Notes: a model not told the origin generated them from the letters alone. 44,251 nucleotides of DNA from Actinomycetes bacterium (GCA_024641245.1 JAHEDK010000021.1:1-44251), one strand, 5' to 3'; shown: positions 31,544 through 39,918, counted from the stretch's first letter. Translations and numbers: made by a program.

Positions 31544-32004
31544 CTGTCCGACCCCTGCAGCCGGGCGACGAGCCCGCGGGCGGCGGGAAGAATGAGATCG
31601 ATCATTTCCCGGTAGTCCTCATCGGTCCCGTAGTAGGGATCAGGGACCTCCTCACCCACCGATTCGGGATCGAAGTCACGGAAGAGGTGAACCTTGGCGA
31701 GGCCGTCGGCGGAGGGAGCCAATCTGCGCAGATCTTCGAGATTGGCATGGTCCATTGCCACGATCACGTCGAACTCCTCGAAATCCTCGAGGCGGATCTG
31801 GCGGGCACGACCCTCGACCGCCAACCCGGCTGCGGCCCCGGCTGCTTGTGAACGCGGATGAGGTGGATCGCCGATGTGGTATCGGCCGGTCCCCGCCGAA
31901 TCCACCTCGGCCTCGAACCCGGCCTCGGCGGCCGCGGCACGTATGGCCGCTTCGGCGGCCGGAGAGCGGCAGATGTTCCCTAGACAGACGGTCAGGATGC
32001 GCAT
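31540..32004 (-). CDS. Low molecular weight protein-tyrosine-phosphatase family
   Basis: A 154-residue LMW phosphatase: the P-loop VCLGNICRSPAAEA has nucleophile Cys7 and Arg13, DSAGTGRYHIGDPPHPRS matches the family, and the general acid is Asp122 in VPDPYYG. In many bacteria such genes neighbour fructosamine kinase homologues, and some of these phosphatases act on ketosamine 5-phosphates formed from pentose phosphates, making the substrate for the kinase. The CTGA overlap with the downstream kinase supports that pairing. The start is ATG 32004 (GTG 32007 is adjacent); TAGGTT lies about 10 nt upstream. Confidence 0.92.
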   Translation of the reverse strand: MRILTVCLGNICRSPAAEAAIRAAAAEAGFEAEVDSAGTGRYHIGDPPHPRSQAAGAAAGLAVEGRARQIRLEDFEEFDVIVAMDHANLEDLRRLAPSADGLAKVHLFRDFDPESVGEEVPDPYYGTDEDYREMIDLILPAARGLVARLQGSDS

Positions 32005-32091
32005 CACCCCGGGGAACCTACCCCCCGTTCTTGCGTCCCTCAAGTGCGCATTCCGCCCGGAACCGACGGAAGAACGGACCAAACACTGGGG

Positions 32092-33261
32092 CTAGCTCGA
32101 CAGCTCCCGCTCGAGCGGCACCCGGAAGCGCGGCTTGATGCGGAGGTCACCGAGCCAGGCGGTCAACCGGTCGGCCTCCATCGCCACCGCTCCGGTTGCC
32201 TCCGCTCCCACCTCCTCGAGGAGTTTCACCGCAATCTCACCATCGGCTCGCTGAGCCCACCCACCGACGACGCGCCCGTCGACCCAGACGGTCGGGCCGG
32301 CGTTGCCGTTGGTATCGAACAGTTGGGCATGGTGATTGCCGAGAAACCACTCCCGTTCCTTCCATCCCATGACCGACGGATCCAATCCGGGTACGAGGGC
32401 AATCGATGGTTCCGGAGGCTCGCCCGGGTCGAGGTCATCGGCCAGCACCAGGCCGGCCCCGGTGTCGAGCGCGACTTCCTCGACGTCCAGCCGGGCGAGT
32501 GCACGTTGCGTCTTGGCCAGCGTCCAACCCGCCCACCACCGCAGATCGGTCATCGTCCCGGGACCGTACGAATCCAACCACCTCCGCAACAACTCTGTTT
32601 CCGCCCAGTCGGGCTCGACCTCGTCGAGCCCTCCTTTCAGCCATCCGTTGGTTGGCGCCCAGCGATACTGGCTCGACTTCCAGGTCCCGCGCGGACGCCC
32701 TCGCACGATCCGGCCGGTGGTGGCCAGCATGAACAACACCCGGGTCGAAACCCCGACTGGTCCGCCCCACGATTTGCCTTCGCCGAACATGAGTTTCTCG
32801 CCCAGTTCGGGGACAAGGACTGTCAACTCGGTCGCAGTCGCCTCGCCGAGTTCTTTCAGCGCGGCCATCGTTGCGCCCTCTACGTCTGACAACCAGCGAT
32901 GTCCGTTTCTCGCCACATTCTGATCTTCGATCATGCCGACGAGCCGGCGCCGCTCTGCGGAGGCCAGTTGCCGTGCACACGCGACATCCATGATCGACGC
33001 CAGATCGGTGGGCACTACGAACAGCGTTCGGCGCATTCCCAGCATGCGCACCAGCGACTTACGTTCGTAGAGCGCCGTTTCCAGATCGGCTGCCACAAAC
33101 CCGTCTACCCGAGCCCAGGCCGATAGATAGACGCTCACCGGATCGCTCGAATGGAAACCGACCAGGCGGGCCGCCACGGCATCGACCCCGGCAGCCGGCA
33201 GGCCGAGGTGATGGCGGGTGACCAGTCGTGCTCTTCGCTCCGCGGTGGTAATCCGCCTCAT
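32092..33261 (-). CDS. Winged-helix DNA-binding domain protein (HTH_42, AlkZ/YcaQ-related)
   Basis: A 389-residue protein of the winged-helix family pfam06224. Seen: the N-terminal R-R-A-R-L-V-x-R-H-H-L region, VGFHSSDPVSVYLSAWAR, LVRMLGMRRTLFVVP, later LRWWAGWTLAKTQRAL, and WVDGRVVGGWAQR near the end, all conserved in this family. Members of the related AlkZ/YcaQ group are DNA glycosylases; many actinobacterial homologues are uncharacterised. The start ATG 33261 has AGGAGG 5 nt upstream (GTG 33267 lies within that site). It lies 67 nt after the HerA-like gene and 87 nt before the phosphatase, all on the minus strand. Confidence 0.85.
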   Translation of the reverse strand: MRRITTAERRARLVTRHHLGLPAAGVDAVAARLVGFHSSDPVSVYLSAWARVDGFVAADLETALYERKSLVRMLGMRRTLFVVPTDLASIMDVACARQLASAERRRLVGMIEDQNVARNGHRWLSDVEGATMAALKELGEATATELTVLVPELGEKLMFGEGKSWGGPVGVSTRVLFMLATTGRIVRGRPRGTWKSSQYRWAPTNGWLKGGLDEVEPDWAETELLRRWLDSYGPGTMTDLRWWAGWTLAKTQRALARLDVEEVALDTGAGLVLADDLDPGEPPEPSIALVPGLDPSVMGWKEREWFLGNHHAQLFDTNGNAGPTVWVDGRVVGGWAQRADGEIAVKLLEEVGAEATGAVAMEADRLTAWLGDLRIKPRFRVPLERELSS

Positions 33262-33328
33262 CGCCACCTCCTCCCCACTTTCTCAGCAATGGAATGCATC
33301 ACCACGATGCACAGCATTGCGGAGAAAA

Positions 33329-35008
33329 CTAGGTCAACCCTTCGAACGGGTCGTCCGGTTGGTCACCGGCCGGTGCAGGGCCGGCCTCGCTGGCTCGCGT
33401 CGCCCAGGCCGGGAACGGGAACTCGAGAACCAGCGGAACAGGGATTTCGGGTTGCGTGACCAGCATGGTGCCCGGCTTCAGGATCGTGGCCCGCTGTCGC
33501 TGCACCGAGGGTAGAAACCCGTACTCATCGCGGGACGCCTCGGCAGAATCCAATCGCCCGACCACACGAATCGACGAGTTGGCGATGATCCGTCGCTCGA
33601 CCTCTGAGGCCGTCTGTTGTGCTCCGATGAGGATCACGCCGAGCGAACGACCGCGCTCGGCAACATCGAGCAGGATTTCTTTGATGGGGCTCGAGCCCTC
33701 CCGGGGCGCATACTTGTTCAGCTCATCGAGCACGATCATCAGCAACTCATCCGACTGACCGGCCTTCTCTTTGTCGTCGAACGCTCGCCGAACCGTCACG
33801 CCGACGACGAACCGCTTCGCCCGGTCGTGCAGGTTGTGAAGGTCGACGACCGTCACCTGATGGTCGAGGGCCACCCGGTGACGCCCGGGATTCGGTAGAT
33901 CGGCTCTGATCAAACCCTCAACGTGACGAACCGCCCCCTGGAGACGACGGACAAAGGCGTTGATGGTGCCCGTCCCGATGGCCGGACCGGCCCACTGGTA
34001 GCGGTCATCCTCGTCCTGAACTCGCAAGGTGATGAGGTCGGCCAGTTCACTGAAGGTCCGGACGGTGGTCCCCTCGATGACGACCGCACCATCGTCGAGC
34101 TTGGACGCCCGCCGCAACTGGGCCATCACGTTGTAGACGACCATCGTGTAGTGGGCCCTGTCATCTTCCGAGTCGGCAAACAAGAACGGGAGCAGGTCGT
34201 CGTGGCAGAACTCCGCCAGGCTCCAGTAAAACGAGGTCACCCCTTCGGTGCGGGCGTTGACATCCGGAGCCCCGGTGGTCGACCCACGCCGGGGAGGGGC
34301 GAATATCCCCACCGACCGAAAGGGATCGGCCGGCAAGCCCAGGAGGCGGTAGCGATCTGCCTGGGTGTCATCGAGGGCCACGTTGGGCCGGTCGAGGAAG
34401 AGGAGGTCCTCGCCTTTCACGTTGAAGATGAGCGCCTTCGTATTGACAGATCTTGCACCGAGCACACCGGAGCCGAACAAGGAGTGGAGCAGGAACGTCG
34501 CATACGTCGTCTTGGTGGCAACGCCGGAAATGCCGGAGATATTGACGTGCGCTCCCCGGCGGCCGTCGAGGAACTCCAGGTTGGCGTAGAACACCTCGCC
34601 GCTGCGCGACAACCCGATCGGGAGGCGCTCCGCCATCTTGTCGAAGAACAGCGCCTCGTCCCGCTCCTCACCGCGGGCGCGACGCACTTCCTGGCCGGGG
34701 CGCGGGGGCACGAATACCTCCGGCTCGAAGCGGGTCGCCGTCACCTGGGCGGATTCCGACACCTCGGCGGGCAGCAGACCGTCTTCAATAAGGAACACAT
34801 CCGAGTCGAAACGCGCACCTTCATGACGGGCCCGGACCTGGCCGACCATGCCGTAGATCTTCACGATCTCTCCGTCGGGAAGGGCGCGCTCGAGCGCCAC
34901 CACGTCATCGAGTTGCAGGTACTGCCCCTCCGCGACGCTCACCCAGAACTCCAACGGGGTGGCGTCGTCGGTTCCGATCACTCTCCCGACGAACTCGAGC
35001 TTGGTCAA
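33329..35008 (-). CDS. HerA-like (DUF87) ATPase with degenerate P-loop
   Basis: A 559-residue HerA/FtsK-superfamily ATPase. The start is TTG 35008, with GAGGAGT (35012-35018) 3 nt upstream; the longer in-frame reading to 35143 has no such site. Residues 1-100 fit the HerA beta-barrel (FVGRVIGT...FWVSVAEGQYLQLDDVV). The P-loop is NISGISGVATKTTYA, missing the Gly directly before the Lys of a canonical Walker A. Walker B is LMIVLDELNKYAP, followed by the sensor region GVILIGAQQTASEV and the Arg-rich IIANSSIRVVGRLD. HerA translocates DNA for the NurA nuclease; a NurA-like gene is at 21910-22818. The enzyme probably acts in DNA end resection. Confidence 0.85.
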   Translation of the reverse strand: MTKLEFVGRVIGTDDATPLEFWVSVAEGQYLQLDDVVALERALPDGEIVKIYGMVGQVRARHEGARFDSDVFLIEDGLLPAEVSESAQVTATRFEPEVFVPPRPGQEVRRARGEERDEALFFDKMAERLPIGLSRSGEVFYANLEFLDGRRGAHVNISGISGVATKTTYATFLLHSLFGSGVLGARSVNTKALIFNVKGEDLLFLDRPNVALDDTQADRYRLLGLPADPFRSVGIFAPPRRGSTTGAPDVNARTEGVTSFYWSLAEFCHDDLLPFLFADSEDDRAHYTMVVYNVMAQLRRASKLDDGAVVIEGTTVRTFSELADLITLRVQDEDDRYQWAGPAIGTGTINAFVRRLQGAVRHVEGLIRADLPNPGRHRVALDHQVTVVDLHNLHDRAKRFVVGVTVRRAFDDKEKAGQSDELLMIVLDELNKYAPREGSSPIKEILLDVAERGRSLGVILIGAQQTASEVERRIIANSSIRVVGRLDSAEASRDEYGFLPSVQRQRATILKPGTMLVTQPEIPVPLVLEFPFPAWATRASEAGPAPAGDQPDDPFEGLT

Positions 35009-35078
35009 CGGACTCCTCTCATCGACGCGGAGCGTAGCAAGCGGGTGAGACACGCAAGATCCAAGCCCCAGGTTCGAC

Positions 35079-35090
35079 GTTCTGAGTTCT
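35079..35090. repeat. 12-base repeat GTTCTGAGTTCT, copy 2 (inverted)
   Basis: Exact reverse complement of 27832-27843. It lies between the HerA-like gene and the CPBP protease gene. Confidence 0.45.
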
Positions 35091-35130
35091 GACTGCCAAC
35101 CGTATTCCGCAACCGGCAGCAAAGGCTCAC

Positions 35131-35136
35131 TACCCT
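35131..35136 (+). promoter_or_regulatory. -10 box (TACCCT) for the CPBP protease gene
   Basis: TACCCT ends 9 nt before ATG 35146 and no ribosome site is present. Confidence 0.4.
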
Positions 35137-35145
35137 CCCCCACCG

Positions 35146-35970
35146 ATGCAGATCACCGCACCGACCAGAGCACGAACCCTATGGGACACCTACCTCTCGG
35201 CGACCCGTCGGGAAACCGATGCGGTGTCCGACGCCTACCGGATCAATACGCCTCCGGCCGTCGCCGACCGCCGGGCGACAATCGTGCTCTTAACATCTGT
35301 GGTTGTGCTGATGATCACCAACTTCGGCACCGATTGGCAATGGATGGCCGGGCTGGCCGGATCCATCGGCGTGGACGGCCCAACGGCGGCCTTCACGACG
35401 TCGGGAGTTGCCGGGTTCAACCGGCTCGCCTGGTGGGCGGTCATCCAGATCTCGGCCTACGTTGCTCTTCCCCTCCTGGTGATTCGATACGGGCTGCGCG
35501 GCAGGCCGGCCGACTTCGGCGCCGTCCGTTCGATCAAACACGCCCGCGTATACCTCGGCCTCCTAGCCGTCAGCATCCCGATCATCATCGCGGTTTCGTT
35601 CACCGATGCATTCCAGGCGAAGTACCCGTTCTACGATCTGGCACCAGGAGAGCCGTTCTGGCCGTATCTGTGGATCTGGTGGCTGTTGTACGCGCTGCAA
35701 TTCGTCGCACTCGAGTTCTTCTTTCGCGGATTCATGGTGCACGGACTGAAGCATCGGTTCGGCTTCATGGCCGTGATCATCATGGTGGTCCCCTACACGA
35801 TGATCCACTTTCGCAAGCCGCTCCTCGAAGCCATCGGCGCCATCTTCGGAGGCACGATCCTGGGAACGATGAGCCTGAAGACTCACTCAGTCTGGTGGGG
35901 AGCTGCTCTCCACATCACCATCGCCGGAACAATGGATGTGCTGTCGCTGGCCCACCAAGGCCTCCTCTAG
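35146..35970 (+). CDS. CPBP family intramembrane metalloprotease
   Basis: A 274-residue membrane protein with about seven helices. The CPBP (CAAX protease and bacteriocin-processing) motifs are visible: EFFFRG (Glu190, Arg194; a single Glu in place of the usual EE), then the His in MIHFRKP, and the late ALHITIAGTMD block in the family's fourth motif. These proteases cleave within membranes; substrates are unknown in most bacteria. The stop codon overlaps the start of the next gene by one base (TAGTG). The start ATG 35146 looks leaderless. Confidence 0.88.
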   Translation: MQITAPTRARTLWDTYLSATRRETDAVSDAYRINTPPAVADRRATIVLLTSVVVLMITNFGTDWQWMAGLAGSIGVDGPTAAFTTSGVAGFNRLAWWAVIQISAYVALPLLVIRYGLRGRPADFGAVRSIKHARVYLGLLAVSIPIIIAVSFTDAFQAKYPFYDLAPGEPFWPYLWIWWLLYALQFVALEFFFRGFMVHGLKHRFGFMAVIIMVVPYTMIHFRKPLLEAIGAIFGGTILGTMSLKTHSVWWGAALHITIAGTMDVLSLAHQGLL

Positions 35971-36668
35971 TGCCGTGGCTCGAGGCAATCCTGACCGCGG
36001 CAGGTGGGGCGGCCCTGGGCTGGGTCGCCGGCCTTCCGCTTGGTCTGGCGCCGGTGTCGGCGGCGATAGGCGGGCTCAACGGCCTGATTTCCGGCGGACG
36101 GGCGATCTACGACTGGCGAAACGCCGGCGGTTGGGGGGCGTATGTCCTCGATTCGACCTGGGGGTTGATCGGGACGGCAGGTTCGCTGGTGTTGCACATC
36201 GTCCAGACCGTGATGCCGTCCGGGACCTACCGCGGGGATCTCAGCCGGCGACGCGGCCGTCACGTATACGCCGGCGGCTATCGCCTCAAGCCCGCGTTCG
36301 CGACCACCGTTGGCAATGTCATATCCAACGCAGATGGGCTCACCGGACTCGATGGAGCAGGCGGGCACCGCCGCCGCCTCCTCATCGATCGGCATGAGAT
36401 GCTGCACGTGTGGCAGCACCGCTGGTTCGGCCCCCTGTTTCCCGCGCTGTACGGAGCGTGGGCCGGTGCAGGAGCGGTTGGCGGTCTGCTCGTCGGCCTC
36501 TTGACGAAACGAACGATCGGGAAGACGATCTTCACGCTCGCCTACTACGACAACCCCTTCGAGTACTGGGCGTACCGGCGCGACCGCTACTGGCCGCCCT
36601 CCGGAGCCGATCCGGCCCTGGCTTGGCGCGCACCGGTTGAGGATCAGCGGACCGGGACGATCTTGTAG
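35970..36668 (+). CDS. Membrane protein with HExxH motif
   Basis: A 232-residue protein starting at GTG 35970, which shares its first base with the CPBP stop. N-terminal glycine-rich hydrophobic stretches (about 5-45, 60-80) are followed by a basic soluble segment (RGDLSRRRGRHVYAGGY), then RHEMLHVWQHRWFGP with HEMLH at 142-146, and another hydrophobic segment (AGAVGGLLVGLL). The end has YYDNPFEYWAYRRDRYWPP. The HExxH and the following Trp-Gln-His suggest a zinc metallopeptidase-like site, but I do not recognise a named family. It may be functionally linked to the overlapping CPBP protease. Its 3' end overlaps the opposing sugar dehydrogenase gene by 25 bp. Confidence 0.75.
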   Translation: MPWLEAILTAAGGAALGWVAGLPLGLAPVSAAIGGLNGLISGGRAIYDWRNAGGWGAYVLDSTWGLIGTAGSLVLHIVQTVMPSGTYRGDLSRRRGRHVYAGGYRLKPAFATTVGNVISNADGLTGLDGAGGHRRRLLIDRHEMLHVWQHRWFGPLFPALYGAWAGAGAVGGLLVGLLTKRTIGKTIFTLAYYDNPFEYWAYRRDRYWPPSGADPALAWRAPVEDQRTGTIL

Positions 36669-37879
36669 ACCGACTCGCCCGCCGTCACATAGAGCTCACC
36701 GAAAGCATCCGTACCGAATGAGGTGACCGCGCCGAGAGTTCCAACGTCGTCCGTCCAATCTGTCGGTTGTGTGACCCCCGATCCGTCCCAGAAGAAACTG
36801 CGCAGCCATCCGCCGCAGTAATCCGAGTAGAAATAGTGACCACTGAGTTCTGGGATCTCCGTACCCCGGTACACGTAGCCGCCGGTGATGGAGCATGCTC
36901 CACCGTCACCGTGGGTCACCTCGAGGACCGGCAGCGTGAGGCCCTCCACGTCGCATCCGCTGGGAGGTGCAAAGCAGTGCAGGCCTTCCGTGACCGGCCA
37001 GCCGTAGTTGAGGCCCGGCTGTGAGGCCGGTGCAACGTCGATTTCCTCATAGGTGTTCTGACCGACGTCTGCGATGTAGACCAGGTCGGAGTCGAACGAG
37101 AAGCGCCACGGGTTGCGGAGCCCGTACGACCACACCTCATCGAACGGGTTGCCGGGAGCGGGCCGGAACGGGTCGACTTCGAAGCGGAGGATCGCCGCGA
37201 ATACAGTGTCGCTCCGCTGACCGTTTCCGAAGGCGTCGTTAGAGCGGCCACCGTCCCCAAGTGCCAGATACAGAAACCCGCCGGGTCCGAACGTCAGCAT
37301 TCCGCCGTTGTGGTTGGAGGCCGGTTGATCGGCTTCGAAAAGGACTTCTCCCGAGGCGGGGTCGGCGCGGTCGGGATCCGCAGAGAGGTAGTACGAAGCC
37401 AGCACAGTGTCCCCCCGGGTGTCGGAGTAGTGGACGAAGAACCGCCCGGTGTCCGCGAAGGAAGGATCGAAGGCAAGCCCGAGCAACCCCTGCTCGCCCT
37501 CATTGCGCACGAGATCCGAGATGTCGAGGAACGGATCCTCGAGAATGGTGCCCGAACGCCAGACCCAGATGTAGCCGTCTTTGGCAACAATGAACAAACG
37601 CTGATCTTCGGAAGGGGCATCGACAAAGACCGGGAAGCCGAGGTCGGAGGCAATTTCCTCGTATGCAAGGCCGAGGAGCGGGTCCAAGGGGACACTCCTG
37701 GCAGTTGTGGTGCTCGGCATGGTTGGAATAGTGGTCGTGGAGGCCCCGGCCGCCGTCGCAGGCGCGGGTCCGGCAACGCTGGTCGACGATCCCGGCCCGG
37801 CGGTGTCAACGACGATGGCCTCTTGTCCCGACCCTGAGCAGGCGGCGAGTGCCAATGAGAGAACGATCCACCAGCGCAT
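36644..37879 (-). CDS. PQQ-dependent sugar dehydrogenase family lipoprotein
   Basis: A 411-residue protein. A lipoprotein signal (lipobox LAAC at residue 14) is followed by a Thr/Ser/Ala/Pro-rich linker to about residue 65. The rest is the six-bladed propeller of soluble glucose/sorbosone dehydrogenases: FVDAPSEDQRLFIV, EGEQGLLGLAFDPSF, SNHNGGML with the catalytic His, LALGDGG, SYGLRNPWRFSFD and DVGQNTYEEID. The enzyme should oxidise sugars on the outer membrane face, passing electrons to a cytochrome or quinone; a PQQ-independent role cannot be excluded because related human Hip-type proteins are not enzymes. The ATG start has TAACTT 6 nt upstream. Confidence 0.92.
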   Translation of the reverse strand: MRWWIVLSLALAACSGSGQEAIVVDTAGPGSSTSVAGPAPATAAGASTTTIPTMPSTTTARSVPLDPLLGLAYEEIASDLGFPVFVDAPSEDQRLFIVAKDGYIWVWRSGTILEDPFLDISDLVRNEGEQGLLGLAFDPSFADTGRFFVHYSDTRGDTVLASYYLSADPDRADPASGEVLFEADQPASNHNGGMLTFGPGGFLYLALGDGGRSNDAFGNGQRSDTVFAAILRFEVDPFRPAPGNPFDEVWSYGLRNPWRFSFDSDLVYIADVGQNTYEEIDVAPASQPGLNYGWPVTEGLHCFAPPSGCDVEGLTLPVLEVTHGDGGACSITGGYVYRGTEIPELSGHYFYSDYCGGWLRSFFWDGSGVTQPTDWTDDVGTLGAVTSFGTDAFGELYVTAGESVYKIVPVR

Positions 37880-37885
37880 AACGAG

Positions 37886-37891
37886 AAGTTA
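37886..37891 (-). promoter_or_regulatory. -10 box (TAACTT) for the sugar dehydrogenase gene
   Basis: TAACTT on the minus strand ends 6 nt before ATG 37879. Confidence 0.45.
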
Positions 37892-37974
37892 GTGCGTGCT
37901 CGACGCCACCGGGAATCACGTCGGCAGACATCCAGAGGTGAGGCTTGATGTAGATGGAGCGGCGCGAAGGTCCT

Positions 37975-39720
37975 TCAGAACCCGAGCCGCCCCTGTGATT
38001 GCACCTCCGAGACGTCGCCGGGAGCCAGCAGTTTCTCCTCCAGCTCGGCGGAGGTAACGGGAACGCTGAAATAGAACCCTTGTGCGATCCGACAACCGAG
38101 TTTCTTGAGCCACTCCGCCTGGATCTCGTGCTCGACGCCCTCGGCAATGACGGTCAGGCCCAGTCGGACGCCCAGTTCGACGATCGTCTGGACGATGCCG
38201 GCGTCGACACCTTCGCCGACCAGGCCCCTCACGAACGTCTGATCCACCTTCAGGATGTCGACCGGAAGCCGCCGCAGATAGGTCAGTGAGGCGTAGCCGG
38301 TTCCGAAGTCATCGATACTGACGCGCACTCCGACGGCCCTCAACTCATCGAGGACTTTGGTGGCGTGGTCTGCATCGTCGATCAAGACCGTCTCCGTGAC
38401 CTCCAGCACCAGGTCACTCGGAGCCAGGCCGGTGCTTTCGAGGGTGGATTGAACGAAGGCTGCCAAGCCCGGTTGGAGGAGTTGCCGGGCGGAGAGATTC
38501 ACCGACATCATGAACGGTCCTGCGGGGCCCATCCGGCTGCGCCACGCCGCTCCCTGCCTGCAGGCCTCCTCGAGCACCCACGATCCAATCGGCACGATCA
38601 ACCCCGTCTCCTCCGCGACCGGAATGAATTCACTTGGACCTACCAGTCCACGGCTGGCGTGCTGCCAAGACACCAGGGCTTCGACTCCGACTACCCGACC
38701 GGTCGTCAGGTCGATCTCTGGTTGATACAAAAGCGTGAACTCATCATTCTCGATGGCACGATGAAGCCCTGATTCGGTCTCGATTCGACGAGCGACGCGA
38801 ACCCGCATGACCTCATCGAAAAGCTCGTATCGAGCCTTGCCACGGTCCTTCGCCTGGTACATCGCCGCGTCTGCGTCGCGCAGCAGATCTTCTGGTCGGT
38901 CGTCGGGATCGGCCGCCAGCACGATCCCGATAGAGGCCGTGATGAAGAACTCCTGTCCGTCGAGAGCGAATGGCGGCTGCAGCGTGGCCCGCAACCGATC
39001 GGCGATCCGAATTGCCTCGGACGCGTCACCGATCTCCTCCGAAAGGATGGTGAACTCATCGCCGCCAAATCGCGCAACGGTGTCCCCCGGCCGCAGGGCT
39101 TCACGGATACGTACGGCCACGGCCCGGAGCAAGTCATCTCCTGTGTCGTGGCCGAGGCTGTCGTTGATGAACTTAAATCCATCGATGTCGAGGAACATCA
39201 CGGCCAGCATCGACGGCTTGCGCCTCATCCGCGCCAGTCCGAGCCCGAGCCGATCGATGAAGAGCATGCGGTTCGGTAAACCGGTGAGCAGATCGTGGGT
39301 GGACTGAAAGGCGAGCTCGAGTTCCGCTCGCTGCCGTTCGACCGAATAGCGGATCGCACGGAGGAGGAGCGCTCCGTCGACCTGGCCTTTGATCAAGTAA
39401 TCCTGCGCACCCTCGTGAAGCGCCGTGAGTGCGAGTTGCTCATCATCGTGGCCGGTCAACACCACCACGGGAACGGAAGGAGCCAGGGCCCGCACCTGCT
39501 CCAGGCCCTCGAGCCGGTCGGCGTCGGGGAGGGTGAGATCGAGCAAGATGCAATCGAAGCTGTGGTTTCTCAGCGCACTCCTGGCATCGGCAAGAGTCGA
39601 GACGTAGGTCATGACGCACGCAGGATTGTCGGCTCCTCCGAGCATCAGCCGCACGAGGTGCGCATCGGCGCGACTGTCCTCAACGAGCAACACGCGCAAA
39701 TCCGACCCCGCCCGCATCAT
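37975..39720 (-). CDS. Response regulator with GGDEF and EAL domains
   Basis: A 581-residue c-di-GMP enzyme from ATG 39720; GTG 39756 is an alternative and neither has a clear ribosome site. Residues 1-125 are a receiver domain (VLLVEDSRADAHLV, phospho-acceptor Asp in CILLDLTLPD, Lys in YLIKGQ). The GGDEF domain has the intact RFGGDEF active site and FKFINDSLGHDTGDDLL. The EAL domain has GVEALVSW, NLSARQLL, EVTETVL, DDFGTGYASL, KVDQTFV and AEGVE, so both cyclase and phosphodiesterase sites look complete. The protein would turn a phosphorylation signal into altered c-di-GMP levels. No cognate histidine kinase is adjacent, so its partner lies elsewhere. Confidence 0.95.
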   Translation of the reverse strand: MMRAGSDLRVLLVEDSRADAHLVRLMLGGADNPACVMTYVSTLADARSALRNHSFDCILLDLTLPDADRLEGLEQVRALAPSVPVVVLTGHDDEQLALTALHEGAQDYLIKGQVDGALLLRAIRYSVERQRAELELAFQSTHDLLTGLPNRMLFIDRLGLGLARMRRKPSMLAVMFLDIDGFKFINDSLGHDTGDDLLRAVAVRIREALRPGDTVARFGGDEFTILSEEIGDASEAIRIADRLRATLQPPFALDGQEFFITASIGIVLAADPDDRPEDLLRDADAAMYQAKDRGKARYELFDEVMRVRVARRIETESGLHRAIENDEFTLLYQPEIDLTTGRVVGVEALVSWQHASRGLVGPSEFIPVAEETGLIVPIGSWVLEEACRQGAAWRSRMGPAGPFMMSVNLSARQLLQPGLAAFVQSTLESTGLAPSDLVLEVTETVLIDDADHATKVLDELRAVGVRVSIDDFGTGYASLTYLRRLPVDILKVDQTFVRGLVGEGVDAGIVQTIVELGVRLGLTVIAEGVEHEIQAEWLKKLGCRIAQGFYFSVPVTSAELEEKLLAPGDVSEVQSQGRLGF

Positions 39721-39918
39721 CGCGGTATCCAAGCCCGGGAGCGCAGCCGGAGGCACGAACGACCGGGTACGCGCGGAAAGCGCGCGACCACACCTGATCT
39801 CTGCCCCGAAAGCCTCATAGCCTTGTCCCTGATTGGCTAGTGAACACGGTAGTGGCAGCCATAGTCATATGTCACGCTCCGTGGGTGCCGGTCCAGCCGA
39901 GGCTCCCACCAAACCGGT

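Noticed and set aside
21910-35008. Anti-phage defence island built around HerA, NurA and SbcCD
   Set aside because: HerA and the NurA operon are separated by 7 kb of metabolic genes, and no restriction, toxin or CRISPR component is present; housekeeping DNA repair is the simpler reading.
33923-35092. 389-codon plus-strand frame opposite the HerA-like gene
   Set aside because: Complementary to HerA motifs, without ribosome site or family similarity.
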